NCBI GenBank assembly: GCA_963738835.1
Contig: CAVTYH010000006.1
Location: 310,001-374,000, forward strand
Length of the DNA stretch: 64,000 bases
Direction of reading: 5' to 3'
Source: CAVTYH01 sp963738835
GTDB lineage: Bacteria > Planctomycetota > Planctomycetia > Pirellulales > JADZDJ01
Position numbers and translations under genes: made by a program. The notes beneath the pieces are model-generated. The model did no database searches. It was not told the origin of the DNA and was given only the letters and a program-made list of their open reading frames with translations. This document shows, one piece after another, positions 52,195 to 61,874 of this stretch. Each line of letters begins with the position of its first letter. Within the stretch, counting starts at the first letter, position 1.

Positions 52195-54423
52195 ATGCAC
52201 CGCCTGTGGACAATTGCGGCAGTTGTTCTGTCAAGCTTGGCGGTCCCGGCGTTGTCTGGGGATCTGGCAAAGGTCGATCGCACGATTGCGAAACTGCCGC
52301 AGCTAACGTCCGAACATCCAGAATATTGCCTGCTGGTGTTCGGCGCCGATTTGCACAAACGCGTGTGGCTGGTACACGATGGCCCGGTGCTCTACGTCGA
52401 CCGCAACGGCAACGGCGATTTGACCGAACCCGATGAACGGGTTACCGCTGATCCTGATTATGGAGATCCCAGTGGCGGGTATAAGTTCAAAGCCGGCAAC
52501 ATTTCTGATGGCCAGCTTGTGCATAAGGACATGCAGGTTCGTTGGTTCAGGCTCGATCACCTGAAAGGTTCCGATCCGCGAGTCAAGGCACTGCTTGAAC
52601 AAAATCCAAAATGGCGTGGGTGCAGCGTTTCGATCGATGTCGATATGCCAGGTCAACTTGGCAGCGGCATCGGCGGTCGTGTCGCTTGCGAGGCGAGTTG
52701 GCAAGATGCGAGCGGACTGTTTCACTTCGGCGCAAGTCCAGAGACTGCACCGATCATCAATTTTGGCGGCCCCTGGCAAATTACCTGCTACAGCAAAGAG
52801 CCGTGGCATCTGGGCGGGCTGAACGAATTCGATCTGGCGATGGGTACGCCAGGCATCGGCCCGGGTGCGACCGCGTTCGTGGCATACGAGGGCGTCATCC
52901 CACCGGATGTGAAGCCAGTTGTGAAGGTCGTATATCCGCCGCAGGAAGAAGGCCAACGGTCCGTCGAAAAAACCTACGAACTCGAACATCGTTGCTGCGG
53001 AATCAACTTATACGGCGACATCAACGTGCCGACGGACGTCGGCCTGGGAGCCGCCGACGTCGAAATCTCGCTGCCCAGTTGGCCCGGCGCCACGGTGACA
53101 CCGACGAAACACCGGATCGACATCGTGCCAGCCAAGCCGGGGCTGAAACTCGAACCGGTTTCCTGGCGGCTGAAAGGTTCGCTGCCGCACGTCAACCAGG
53201 GAAAGAGCAATCGAACGTGCATTGTCGAAATCCAATTCTCGCCCGACGGCAAGCGGCTCGTGGCCGGTGATTACGACGCTAACCCCACGGTGCAAACGTG
53301 GGATGTTGGCACTGGCCAGCGGTTGGTCAAGGTCGAGACAGGCTCGCGGCACCCATCGAATTTTGAATTCTTTGCGATCTCGCCCGATTGGCGATTCGTA
53401 TACGCGCCGACGATCCGCAAGGATCGAAAGCCGGAAAGAATTGAGAAAGACGGTAAGGCGATGATGCGCTGGACATTCGGCGATTCGATCCAAATGTTCG
53501 ATCTCAACACCGGCGGATTACTGCGCGAGTTCAAACACTCACCGCCGCGGGCAATCAGTTACATTCAAATGACTCCCGATGGCAGATACTTTATCACGCT
53601 TGATGAGTTGGCCGGTGAGTATGAAAACGGTCCAAAATCGACCTGGAGCCTGTGGAATCCGCAGACGGGCGAATCGCGAGAGTTCCTTGACCACCTTTCG
53701 GGAATCGCCCTGTTCTCCGCCAACTGCAGAACATCAGTCTCGGTAATCGAAAAACCCGGCGCTGGGTCGCGTGTTGATTGTATAAAAGTATTTGACTTTC
53801 CGTCTTGCAGCGAGCGGGCGACGATCACCGTAGATAAGTCCGTCACATCGGCGTCCACTCTGGCAATGGCAGCCGCGGACAAAATCATTGTCGGTACGAC
53901 GACGACAGCGGAGAATCGCGCAGCACTGAAGTTTTGGGACGTTTCGTCGGGCCGCGAACTAGCGTCGGTTACGATCGATGATAGGTGCGGCAGGCTTTAC
54001 CAAGCAAAAACATCGCCAGACGGAAGCGCGGTGGCCATCGCCTGCGAGCCGGAAGACGAAAAACACGGCGGAATCTATATTGTGGATGTAGCCAGCCGAA
54101 GGGCACGATTTGTCGATCTTGGCAATGAAGTTTTTCCTGGACGCGCGGCGTTTCATCTCGGCGGCAAGTGGATCGTGGCATGCGCAAATGTCATGCCGAA
54201 AGACAAGCGAGCCGATCCGGATCCGCCCTACACCGATGTGCCTCAACCGCGGCTATACGTTATTGATGCGGGCACAGGCAAGATTGTGGAAACACTCGTC
54301 GCCCCGCAGTGCTTCCTCAATTCGCTCGCCTTTAGCCCCGATGGCAACACGCTCGCCACAAGCGGCCCCGGTGATGTGCTATTGTGGGACTTTTCCACCC
54401 CGCCGGGCGAGAAGCCGAAGTAG
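52195..54423 (+). CDS. Secreted WD40-like beta-propeller protein
   Basis: A 742-residue protein from ATG 52195 with a signal peptide (TIAAVVLSSLAVPALSG). Residues 60-80 contain DRNGNGDLTEPDE, which resembles a calcium-binding EF-hand-type loop. The middle is beta-rich. From about residue 330 to the end, repeated blades with VEIQFSPDGKRLVAGDYD, MTPDGRYFITL, LKFWDVSSGRELA, TSPDGSAVAIA and LAFSPDGNTLATSGPGDVLLWD form a WD40-like propeller. Such proteins mediate binding. The function is unknown. Confidence 0.8.
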   Translation: MHRLWTIAAVVLSSLAVPALSGDLAKVDRTIAKLPQLTSEHPEYCLLVFGADLHKRVWLVHDGPVLYVDRNGNGDLTEPDERVTADPDYGDPSGGYKFKAGNISDGQLVHKDMQVRWFRLDHLKGSDPRVKALLEQNPKWRGCSVSIDVDMPGQLGSGIGGRVACEASWQDASGLFHFGASPETAPIINFGGPWQITCYSKEPWHLGGLNEFDLAMGTPGIGPGATAFVAYEGVIPPDVKPVVKVVYPPQEEGQRSVEKTYELEHRCCGINLYGDINVPTDVGLGAADVEISLPSWPGATVTPTKHRIDIVPAKPGLKLEPVSWRLKGSLPHVNQGKSNRTCIVEIQFSPDGKRLVAGDYDANPTVQTWDVGTGQRLVKVETGSRHPSNFEFFAISPDWRFVYAPTIRKDRKPERIEKDGKAMMRWTFGDSIQMFDLNTGGLLREFKHSPPRAISYIQMTPDGRYFITLDELAGEYENGPKSTWSLWNPQTGESREFLDHLSGIALFSANCRTSVSVIEKPGAGSRVDCIKVFDFPSCSERATITVDKSVTSASTLAMAAADKIIVGTTTTAENRAALKFWDVSSGRELASVTIDDRCGRLYQAKTSPDGSAVAIACEPEDEKHGGIYIVDVASRRARFVDLGNEVFPGRAAFHLGGKWIVACANVMPKDKRADPDPPYTDVPQPRLYVIDAGTGKIVETLVAPQCFLNSLAFSPDGNTLATSGPGDVLLWDFSTPPGEKPK

Positions 54424-54457
54424 AAGGCACTTGCGGCATTCGGCTAAGGACACGACG

Positions 54458-55195
54458 TCACTTGTACGCCTTAGTACTGTTCATCAAATTCTTTACATTA
54501 TCGGCACAAAAGCCGTGCTTGCCGCGCTGGATGAATTCGTAAATCACGCCGGTCAGTTGAGAGGGTTTGGTAAACACCTGAACTAAGTCGGGGCAGCGCA
54601 GCACGTCTTCGGTGCTGAATTCGGCGAAGCCTTTGGCTTGCCACTCGCGCATGGTTTGCTCGACCGATTCCACTTGGTAGGCCAGATGGTGAATGCCGCC
54701 GATGCCGCCGCGGGCGGCCACCCATTGGCCGACGATGGAATTGGGGTCGCCGTCGGAGATGAAGATTTCCGGAGGTAGGTGGTAGGCGACTTCAGTGTCA
54801 CCGTGCGGAGAGACGATGGACCAGGGCAGGTCGATAGTTACGGTTTCCCCCTCACCCTGCCCTCTCCCGCTAGGGGAGAGGGTTCTGGAAGCATCCCACT
54901 CACTCTGCCCTCTACCCCTAGGGGAGAGGGTTCTGGCGGCGTCCTTGCTCTGGATTGTCACGCCGGTAGCGGCAAGACTCAATTCGGCACGCTCACCCCG
55001 GCCCTCTCCCCGAGGGAGAGGGAGAATTAAGGCGACCGGCTTCTCCGGCGGTTCCAGCGCCAGGCACTTGGCGGCAGAGCCATCGTCGAAGTTGATTTCA
55101 AATTCGGTCTGCAACCGATAGCCAAAAGCTGTGATGAAGAACTCGGCCGTCTTGTGGCGGTCGGCAACACGGTAGGCAATGTGGTCGAGGCGCAT
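54458..55195 (-). CDS. VOC / HPPD-like dioxygenase-fold protein carrying three palindromic insertions
   Basis: About 245 residues from ATG 55195. The two halves of a vicinal-oxygen-chelate fold are clear: LDHIAYRVADRHKTAEFF and, later, GGIHHLAYQVESVEQTM. The final VIYEFIQRGKHGFCADN supplies a Glu, so His-His-Glu metal ligands of HPPD-like enzymes are present. Between ALEPPEKPVA and TEVAYHLPPEIF lie about 65 residues encoded by three copies of the CCCTCTCCC palindrome (54848-54889, 54897-54936, 54990-55025), read as LPLPRGEGRGE, RTLSPRGRGQSE and RTLSPSGRGQGE. Without them the length fits the family. The substrate is unknown. Confidence 0.8.
   Translation of the reverse strand: MRLDHIAYRVADRHKTAEFFITAFGYRLQTEFEINFDDGSAAKCLALEPPEKPVALILPLPRGEGRGERAELSLAATGVTIQSKDAARTLSPRGRGQSEWDASRTLSPSGRGQGEGETVTIDLPWSIVSPHGDTEVAYHLPPEIFISDGDPNSIVGQWVAARGGIGGIHHLAYQVESVEQTMREWQAKGFAEFSTEDVLRCPDLVQVFTKPSQLTGVIYEFIQRGKHGFCADNVKNLMNSTKAYK
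54848..54889. repeat. CCCTCTCCC-type palindrome in the VOC gene, copy 1
   Basis: CCCTCACCCTGCCCTCTCCC, loop GCTA, GGGGAGAGGGTTCT. In frame on the minus strand. Confidence 0.85.
54897..54936. repeat. CCCTCTCCC-type palindrome in the VOC gene, copy 2
   Basis: CACTCACTCTGCCCTCTACC and GGGGAGAGGGTTCTGG. It differs from copy 1 by few bases and lies seven bases from it. Confidence 0.85.
54990..55025. repeat. CCCTCTCCC-type palindrome in the VOC gene, copy 3
   Basis: CGCTCACCCCGGCCCTCTCC and CCGAGGGAGAGGGAG. It is translated in a different frame of the element than copies 1 and 2. Confidence 0.85.
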
Positions 55196-55467
55196 AAGTA
55201 GTCGGTGGTAGGCAGTAGGCGGTGAGCGATCGGCGAGTTGCCAGAACCATTGCCATCGCCGCGCCTGTAAGTCTAGCGGTGAACGATGGCAACGCAAAGT
55301 ATTCGTGGGATCGGGAACTTACTCTGCTGCGCGTTTCCCGCTGTACGCCAAAAGAGCGATGGTCTGGCCGCTAAATCTTGTAAAATGCTTTACTTGCAGG
55401 CACCCAGCGGATAGGGTCTTTAGTGAGTGCGGAACCACAACGCCACCACGCATTCGGAGGCCTGGTC

Positions 55468-57321
55468 ATGCCCAACATTTCATCTGCAAAGCTTTTGAAA
55501 ACCATGTCCTTTGGTTTCGCGATTGCCCGAGTGCTGACGTTTGCATTGCCGGCGATGTCGCAAGACGCCTGGCATCCAGCCAAAGCGCCGCTGATGACGC
55601 GCTGGGCGGCCGATGTCTCGCCGCAAAATGCCTTGCCGGAATATCCGCGCCCGCAGTTGGTGCGTCCTCAGTGGCAGAATCTCAACGGGCTGTGGGGCTA
55701 CGCCATTCGACCCAAGGACGAAGGGAAGCCGGAAAAATTTGATGGAAAAATCTTGGTGCCGTTTCCTGTCGAATCGGCGCTCTCTGGTGTGATGGGCAAA
55801 GTTGGCGAGGCGAATCGCTTGTGGTATCGGCGCACGTTCCAATGGCCGGCCAAGTGGCAGGGCCAGCGCGCGCTGTTGCACTTCGGCGCCGTCGATTGGG
55901 ACGCCACGGTCTACGTGAACGGCAAGGAAGCCGGCCAGCACCGCGGCGGCTACGGAGAGTTGACGCTTGATATTACCGACAAGTTGAATGCCACGGGCGA
56001 GCAAGAGCTGGTCGTCTCCGTTTGGGATCCGACCGATGCCGGCACGCAGCCGCGCGGGAAGCAAGTTCGCAAACCGAACAGCATTTGGTACACGTCGGTG
56101 ACCGGCATCTGGCAAACCGTGTGGATCGAACCGGTGCCGGAAGTTTCGATCGATGCACTGCACTTTGTGCCCGATATTGATTCCGGCACGCTGACAATTA
56201 CCGCCACGCTGCGCGGCAATGCGGCCGATGCCACGCTGCAAGCCAAGGCGCTGGACAACGGGCAGCAAATTGCCCAAGCCAGCGGTCCGGCTGGGCAGTC
56301 GCTCAAACTCTCGATTCCCAACGCCAAACTCTGGTCCCCCACGTCGCCGCAGCTTTATGATCTGAACGTCAGCCTTCAACGGCAGGGCAAAGCGATTGAC
56401 GAGGTCAGCTCTTACTTCGGCATGCGAAAAAGCTCGCTCGCACCCGACGAGCACGGCGTGCTGCGGCTGGCACTCAACAACAAACCGCTGTTTCAATTCG
56501 GCCCACTCGATCAGGGATGGTGGCCCGACGGTTTGTACACCGCGCCCACTGATGAAGCTTTGCGCTACGACATTGAAGCCACAAAGAAGCTGGGCTTCAA
56601 TATGGCTCGCAAGCATGTGAAAGTGGAGCCCGATCGTTGGTATTATTGGTGCGACAAATTGGGCTTGCTGGTCTGGCAAGATATGCCCAGCGCGTTTGAG
56701 ACGGGCGCCAAGAATGGCAATCAAGACTCTCCTGCGAGCCAAGAAGCCGCCGAGCAGTTCGATCGGGAATTGAAAGAGATGATCGACCAGCGGCGAAATC
56801 ATCCTTCGATTGTCATGTGGGTGCCGTTCAACGAGGGCTGGGGGCAGCATGACACGCCGCGAATTGTCGATTGGATCAAAGCCTACGATCCAACCCGGTT
56901 GGTCGACGATGCCAGCGGCTGGACCGATCGCGAAGTGGGCGATGTACACGACACGCACAAGTATCCCGGCCCCGGGGCGCCCAAGATCGAGGCCAAGCGA
57001 GCCGGCGTGCTGGGCGAGTTTGGCGGCCTCGGCCTGCCCATGCCCGATCACACCTGGCAGACCAAAGCCAACTGGAGCTACAAGGAATTGAAAAACCGTG
57101 ACGATTTGACGAACGCCTATTTAGATTTAATCGACAAACTGAAACCGTTGATTGCGTCGTCCGGCTTGTCGGCCGCGGTGTACACGCAGACGACCGATGT
57201 TGAAATCGAACTCAACGGCCTGATGACTTACGACCGCGCCATCACAAAAATGGACGCCGACCGCGTTTCCGCGGCCAACGGGCAGATTTGCACGATGCCG
57301 CTGTCGACGGCCAAGAACTGA
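55468..57321 (+). CDS. Glycoside hydrolase family 2 protein
   Basis: A 617-residue protein from ATG 55468 with a short signal-like N-terminus (FGFAIARVLTFALPAMSQ). The family layout is clear: a jelly-roll sugar-binding domain (LPEYPRPQLVRPQWQNLNGLWGYA, HFGAVDWDATVYVNG), a beta-sandwich and a TIM barrel with the acid/base Glu in WVPFNEGWGQ and the probable nucleophile Glu in GVLGEFGGLG. The family includes beta-galactosidases, beta-glucuronidases and beta-mannosidases. The GH127 gene follows 40 bases later on the same strand, so the two probably act together on a plant or algal polysaccharide. Confidence 0.92.
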   Translation: MPNISSAKLLKTMSFGFAIARVLTFALPAMSQDAWHPAKAPLMTRWAADVSPQNALPEYPRPQLVRPQWQNLNGLWGYAIRPKDEGKPEKFDGKILVPFPVESALSGVMGKVGEANRLWYRRTFQWPAKWQGQRALLHFGAVDWDATVYVNGKEAGQHRGGYGELTLDITDKLNATGEQELVVSVWDPTDAGTQPRGKQVRKPNSIWYTSVTGIWQTVWIEPVPEVSIDALHFVPDIDSGTLTITATLRGNAADATLQAKALDNGQQIAQASGPAGQSLKLSIPNAKLWSPTSPQLYDLNVSLQRQGKAIDEVSSYFGMRKSSLAPDEHGVLRLALNNKPLFQFGPLDQGWWPDGLYTAPTDEALRYDIEATKKLGFNMARKHVKVEPDRWYYWCDKLGLLVWQDMPSAFETGAKNGNQDSPASQEAAEQFDRELKEMIDQRRNHPSIVMWVPFNEGWGQHDTPRIVDWIKAYDPTRLVDDASGWTDREVGDVHDTHKYPGPGAPKIEAKRAGVLGEFGGLGLPMPDHTWQTKANWSYKELKNRDDLTNAYLDLIDKLKPLIASSGLSAAVYTQTTDVEIELNGLMTYDRAITKMDADRVSAANGQICTMPLSTAKN

Positions 57322-57361
57322 TTTAGCTTTCCTTCAATGGCTCTTGTTGTGGAATCGTCGT

Positions 57362-59449
57362 ATGACAATGCGCTCGCTAGTTGTATGGCCGGCAGTCTGG
57401 ATTGCGTCGGCATGTTTTGCGGCCTTCGCGGCTGACGAGGTTCAATCGGTCAGCGTTGTACAAAAAGCTGCAGCCAATTCTGCCGATGAGCCGCTCTATC
57501 TCGGCAATCAAGCGCCGCTCGCGCCCAGCCCTTTCATTAAACTGCCGATCGGCATCATCGTTCCCAAAGGTTGGCTGCGGCAGCAACTGGAGCTCGAAGC
57601 GGGCGGCATGACGGGGCATCTGGAAGAGATATCTCGTTGGTGCAAAATCGAAACCAGCGCCTGGGCTTCGGCAGACGGCAGCGGCCAGAACGGTTGGGAA
57701 GAAGTGCCATATTGGCTCAAAGGCTACGGCGATCTGGGCTACGTGCTGAACGATGAAAAAATCAAAGCCGAAGCACGGAAGTGGATCGATGGCATGCTTT
57801 CCTCGCAAGAGCCCGATGGTTATTTCGGCCCGCGCGAGAACAAAACGAATCTCGACAAACGCCCCGGTGTAGCAGGTCAGCCCGATCTTTGGCCGCACAT
57901 GGTGATGCTGAACGTGCTGCAATCGTTTTACGAAGCCACCGGCGACGCGCGCGTGTTGCCGTTCATGACGAAGTATTTCCAATGGCTCAATCAGCAGCCG
58001 CCGGCAACCTTCGGCCGCGGCTATTGGCCCCGATTGCGATTCGGCGACAACATCGAAAGCATCTACTGGCTTTACAACCGGACCAAGGAGCCGTGGCTGC
58101 TCGAACTGGCCAAGAAGATTCACGACAATATGCAAGATTGGACGACCGGCGTGCATGACCGGCACAACGTCAACATTGCGCAGGCGTTTCGTGAACCGAC
58201 GATCTTTTATCAGCAAGCTCGCGAAGACAGGTTTCTCAACCAAGCGGAACGCAACTATCGGCAAGTGATGGATGTGTATGGCCAGTTTCCCGGCGGTGGA
58301 TTCGCGGCTGACGAAAACTATCGGCCCGGCTTCACCGATCCGCACCAGGGTTTCGAGACCTGCGGCATGGTGGAATTCATGCACAGTTTTGAGATGCTCA
58401 CGAGAATTACCGGCGACCCCGTCTGGTCGGATCGTTGCGAAAATGTCGCATTCAACTCGCTTCCGGCCGCCATTACCCCCGATTGGAAAGGGCTGCACTA
58501 TTTGACCTGCGCCAATCAGGTGCAGCTCGATCGAAAAAATCACGCGCCGGGAATCCAAAACGGCGGCACGATGTTTTCCTATAGTCCCGGCGAAGTGTAT
58601 CGCTGTTGTCAGCACAATGTTTCGCACGGCTGGCCGTACTACGCCGAGGAACTGTGGCTGGCGACCGCCGATCGTGGATTGTGCGCCTCGTTGTACGCCG
58701 CCAGTGAAGTGACCGCGAAGGTGGGCGACGGCTCGACGGTGAAGGTGACCGAGGAATCCGATTACCCATTTGGCGATACCATAACGCTGAAGATTGCGAC
58801 CGAAAAATCAGTCGCGTTTCCGTTATATTTGCGCATTCCTCACTGGTGCGAGAAGCCGGTGATTGAAGTCAACGGGAACCCGCTGTCGCTAGAGGCAAAA
58901 GCGCCGGCATACGCTGTCATCCATCGCACTTGGAAAGATGGCGATGTCATCTCGCTGCGGTTGCCGATGCAGGTGGCGGTCGCGCGCTGGGATAAAAATC
59001 ATCGCGCAGCCAGCGTGAATTACGGACCGTTGAGTTTTTCGCTCAAGATCGATGAACGCTGGGTCCGCAGCGGTGGCAGTGATGCGTGGCCCGATTTTGA
59101 AGTGTTTCCCGCCACTCCGTGGAACTATGGCTTAGTGCTCGACGAACACGACCCGGCGAAATCGTTTGAATTGGTTAAGAAGTCGGCCGCGCCGGCCGCT
59201 AATCCCTTCACGCAAGATGGCACGCCGATCGAGTTGAAATCAAAGGGCAAGCGCATCCCTGCCTGGCAAATCGACGAACACGGGCTTGTCGGCAAGTTGC
59301 AAGATAGCCCGGTGAAGAGCGACGAAGCTGCGGAAACGATCACACTCATTCCCATGGGCGCCGCACGACTGCGAATTTCGATGTTTCCTGTGATCGGATC
59401 GGGAAGCGATGCTAAAGAGTGGACAGCCCCAGCACCGTCAAAACCTTAA
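57362..59449 (+). CDS. GH127-type protein (DUF1680, beta-L-arabinofuranosidase-like)
   Basis: A 695-residue protein from ATG 57362 with a signal peptide (VVWPAVWIASACFAAFA). The alpha/alpha barrel typical of DUF1680 is present: GWLRQQLELEAGGMTGHLEE, PYWLKGYGDLGYVL, DGYFGPRENKTNL and YGQFPGGGFAADENYRPG. The conserved zinc/cysteine site is readable as GFETCGMVEFMHSF (Glu/Cys) and VYRCCQHN (the paired Cys of the retaining enzymes). Its partner GH2 gene lies upstream. Confidence 0.9.
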   Translation: MTMRSLVVWPAVWIASACFAAFAADEVQSVSVVQKAAANSADEPLYLGNQAPLAPSPFIKLPIGIIVPKGWLRQQLELEAGGMTGHLEEISRWCKIETSAWASADGSGQNGWEEVPYWLKGYGDLGYVLNDEKIKAEARKWIDGMLSSQEPDGYFGPRENKTNLDKRPGVAGQPDLWPHMVMLNVLQSFYEATGDARVLPFMTKYFQWLNQQPPATFGRGYWPRLRFGDNIESIYWLYNRTKEPWLLELAKKIHDNMQDWTTGVHDRHNVNIAQAFREPTIFYQQAREDRFLNQAERNYRQVMDVYGQFPGGGFAADENYRPGFTDPHQGFETCGMVEFMHSFEMLTRITGDPVWSDRCENVAFNSLPAAITPDWKGLHYLTCANQVQLDRKNHAPGIQNGGTMFSYSPGEVYRCCQHNVSHGWPYYAEELWLATADRGLCASLYAASEVTAKVGDGSTVKVTEESDYPFGDTITLKIATEKSVAFPLYLRIPHWCEKPVIEVNGNPLSLEAKAPAYAVIHRTWKDGDVISLRLPMQVAVARWDKNHRAASVNYGPLSFSLKIDERWVRSGGSDAWPDFEVFPATPWNYGLVLDEHDPAKSFELVKKSAAPAANPFTQDGTPIELKSKGKRIPAWQIDEHGLVGKLQDSPVKSDEAAETITLIPMGAARLRISMFPVIGSGSDAKEWTAPAPSKP

Positions 59450-59507
59450 CGACCGATCGTTCGTGAACCGCCAAAGCTAACTTGAAGTGAAGTATTGAGC
59501 ACGGCGG

Positions 59508-60083
59508 TTATCCGTGAAAGTCGGCGCACGACAGCACTTCGTACGTCGGCCCGTCGCGGCCCAGGGTGCTGGAAAACACGGTCACCGAATCGACCTGCAT
59601 CGCCCCGGCATCGAAGTCGGCGTGTTTTTTGAGCAGATCAGTCAGTTGTTGGAGCGCCGCCGGGCTGCTGTCGCGCACTCGGCCCAACGTCAAGTGCGGC
59701 GTGAACCAGCGGCCCTCGGGCGGGTACCCCAACGGTGCGATTAACCGTTCGATCGCCTGAAACACAAGCTGCGTCGGTTCGGCACCCTCGTTCACGCCGA
59801 GCCACACGGTGCGCGGTCGAGCGATCGATGGAAATGCACCGACGCCGGTAGCGACAATCTCAAACGGGCTGAAAGGACCGACCGCTTCTTGCACCGCAAG
59901 GCACACGTCGTTAATTTCGGTCTCCGGCACATTGCCGAGAAACTTGAGCGTGTAGTGCAAATTGGCAGCTTTAGACCAGGTGACCTTCGCCGATGCAATC
60001 CGCAGCCGATCGATCAACCGCGCCGCCGCCGATTGAATCTCCGGCGGAATTTCAATGGCGGTGAAAACGCGTAAGTTTGTCAT
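59508..60083 (-). CDS. thpR: RNA 2',3'-cyclic phosphodiesterase (2H family)
   Basis: Opens 2',3'-cyclic phosphates on RNA ends and can ligate tRNA halves in reverse. From ATG 60083 the product is 191 residues. Both 2H motifs are present, HYTLKFLGNV near residue 43 and HLTLGRVRD near 130, and the start LRVFTAIEIPPEIQ is typical. It converges with GH127. Confidence 0.93.
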   Translation of the reverse strand: MTNLRVFTAIEIPPEIQSAAARLIDRLRIASAKVTWSKAANLHYTLKFLGNVPETEINDVCLAVQEAVGPFSPFEIVATGVGAFPSIARPRTVWLGVNEGAEPTQLVFQAIERLIAPLGYPPEGRWFTPHLTLGRVRDSSPAALQQLTDLLKKHADFDAGAMQVDSVTVFSSTLGRDGPTYEVLSCADFHG

Positions 60084-60084
60084 G

Positions 60085-60195
60085 GGAACAAGCAACTAGC
60101 GACTAGCAATTTGCGACTAGCCAAACCAAGAAATCGTTTCGCGATTTTCGCTGGCTGGCGAGTTGCTAGTCGCTAATTGCCGATCGCTAATCGCT
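60085..60195. repeat. GACTAGCAATTTGCGACTAGCC inverted repeat (split)
   Basis: CTAGCGACTAGC and GCGACTAGCC face GGCTGGCGAGTTGCTAGTCG, around an ATCGTTTCGCGATT hairpin. It is the same design as 30238-30335. It ends at the PfkB stop. Confidence 0.6.
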
Positions 60196-61097
60196 CAAAA
60201 CGACAGCATCCTTCGGTAATCTTCCATCCGCCGTTCCAAATCGGGTCGTTCGATGCGCTTCAATCGGTCGAGCGAAAAATCTTCCACGGTAAAACTCGCG
60301 GTCAAAATGCCGTAGGCCAGCGATTCTTTCAGCGTCTTCGGTTCAAAGTTGCCTTTCTCGGCAAGATAGCCCATCATGCCTCCGGCAAAACTATCGCCGG
60401 CGCCGGTGGGATCGATTACATCCGGCGTCGGATATGCTGGCATCACATACGTTTCATGCTCGCTGAAGAACATTGCCCCGTGTTCCCCTTTTTTGATGAC
60501 GACGAACTTCGGGCCCATTTTCAAAATCTGCTTGCCGGCCCGCACCAGGTTTTCGTCGCCGGTCAGCAGTTTGGCTTCCGAATCGTTCAGCACCACTCCG
60601 TCGATCCGTTTCCAAAGCTGCATCAGCTCGTCGTGCTGAATGTTGATCCATAAATCCATCGTGTCGGCCACCGTCAGCATCGCCTGGGGCATTTGATCGA
60701 GCACTTTTGCCTGCACCACGGGCGAGCCATTGGCCAGGAACAAGAATTTGCTGTTGCGAAAATCAGAGGGCACTACCGGATCGAAATCGCCGAACACGTT
60801 CAGATGCACTTCCAATGTTTCACGATCGTTCATGTTGGGCTGATACTTGCCCGTCCAGCGAAATGTTTTGCCTTCTTTGACGATGTGCAACCCGGTGGTG
60901 TCGATGCGGCGGCTTTGCAGCAACTTGGTGTGCTCGGCCGGCCAATCGTCGCCGACGATGCCAACCAGCTTGACTGGCGAAAAATAACTGGCCGAGTACG
61001 AAAAAAACACGGCCGCGCCCCCTAGCACGTTGTCGCGCCGCGCCGTGGGCGTTTCCACACTATCGAGCGCCACCGAACCGACGACGACCAACGACAT
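60195..61097 (-). CDS. PfkB-family carbohydrate or nucleoside kinase
   Basis: A 300-residue ribokinase-fold kinase. The second PfkB signature is DVIDPTGAGDSFAGGMMGYL, with the anion hole and catalytic Asp in DPTGAGD; the N-terminal signature appears as VVVGSVALDSV and GGAAVFFSYSAS. The exact substrate (sugar, adenosine or other) cannot be read off. The start ATG 61097 is the first in frame. Its end abuts a palindromic repeat. Confidence 0.9.
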   Translation of the reverse strand: MSLVVVGSVALDSVETPTARRDNVLGGAAVFFSYSASYFSPVKLVGIVGDDWPAEHTKLLQSRRIDTTGLHIVKEGKTFRWTGKYQPNMNDRETLEVHLNVFGDFDPVVPSDFRNSKFLFLANGSPVVQAKVLDQMPQAMLTVADTMDLWINIQHDELMQLWKRIDGVVLNDSEAKLLTGDENLVRAGKQILKMGPKFVVIKKGEHGAMFFSEHETYVMPAYPTPDVIDPTGAGDSFAGGMMGYLAEKGNFEPKTLKESLAYGILTASFTVEDFSLDRLKRIERPDLERRMEDYRRMLSF

Positions 61098-61229
61098 GGG
61101 CAGCTTTCTCCGTTGAGCTTGCGAAGAATGAATTCAGGCCGCATTATGGGGCGCGAACCTTGGCTCGGCTAGTGCGATCTTGGTTGGCAATTGTGGCTGT
61201 TTTTATTGATAAAGTTGGGAGAATTCGCC

Positions 61230-61721
61230 ATGTTCCAAGGCACTCTCGAGGCCATCTTCATTGGCCCCACCAAAGCCGCCCCGCTGCAACGGGTTGAAAC
61301 GGCCGAGGCCATTGCCGGCGCCGGCTTGCAAGGCGACCGCTACTGGGCCGGCAACGGCACGTTTTCGAAGGACACTTCAAAATCGCCGCACAAGCACTAT
61401 CCGGCTGATCGGCAAGTGACTTTGATCGAAGCCGAAGCCCTTGAAGCCGCCGCCCGCGATTACGAATTGACCATCGACCCCGCCCAATCGCGCCGCAACC
61501 TGCTGGTGCGCGGCGTGCCGCTGAACCATCTGGTCGGCCAAGAATTTCTCGTCGGCAAGGTGCGTCTCCGCGGCCTGCGACTCTGCGAACCGTGCGGCCA
61601 TTTGGAAAAGCTGACCGTGCCCGGCATCAAAACCGCCCTCCAACACCGCGGCGGCTTGCGGGCGGAGATTCTTAGCGGTGGAACGCTCTATCCAGGCGAC
61701 AGTATTCGGCAACTTGACTGA
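61230..61721 (+). CDS. MOSC domain protein
   Basis: A 163-residue protein from ATG 61230 with GGGAG upstream. The MOSC domain covers most of it: GAGLQGDRYWAGNGTFS, DRQVTLIEAEALEA, NLLVRGVPLNHLVGQEF, and the conserved Cys in LCEPCGHLEKLTVPGI. MOSC domains carry sulphur or metal for molybdenum cofactor-related reactions. No cofactor genes lie nearby. Confidence 0.88.
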   Translation: MFQGTLEAIFIGPTKAAPLQRVETAEAIAGAGLQGDRYWAGNGTFSKDTSKSPHKHYPADRQVTLIEAEALEAAARDYELTIDPAQSRRNLLVRGVPLNHLVGQEFLVGKVRLRGLRLCEPCGHLEKLTVPGIKTALQHRGGLRAEILSGGTLYPGDSIRQLD

Positions 61722-61874
61722 GCTAAGTGATTCATTAGAGCATTCGACTAAGCCAAGGCCTGGTCTGCGCATCAGAATTTACGGAGGCAACAGTTTTTGT
61801 ATTTCGCGCCACTTCCGCAGGGACATGGCGAGTTTCGCAAGCTGCCGCTTCGCTTACTATTCCGCGGTTTTTCG

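Noticed and set aside
55480..57051. A 523-codon open frame opposite the GH2 gene
   Set aside because: GH2 on the plus strand has clear catalytic motifs; this is an antisense shadow.
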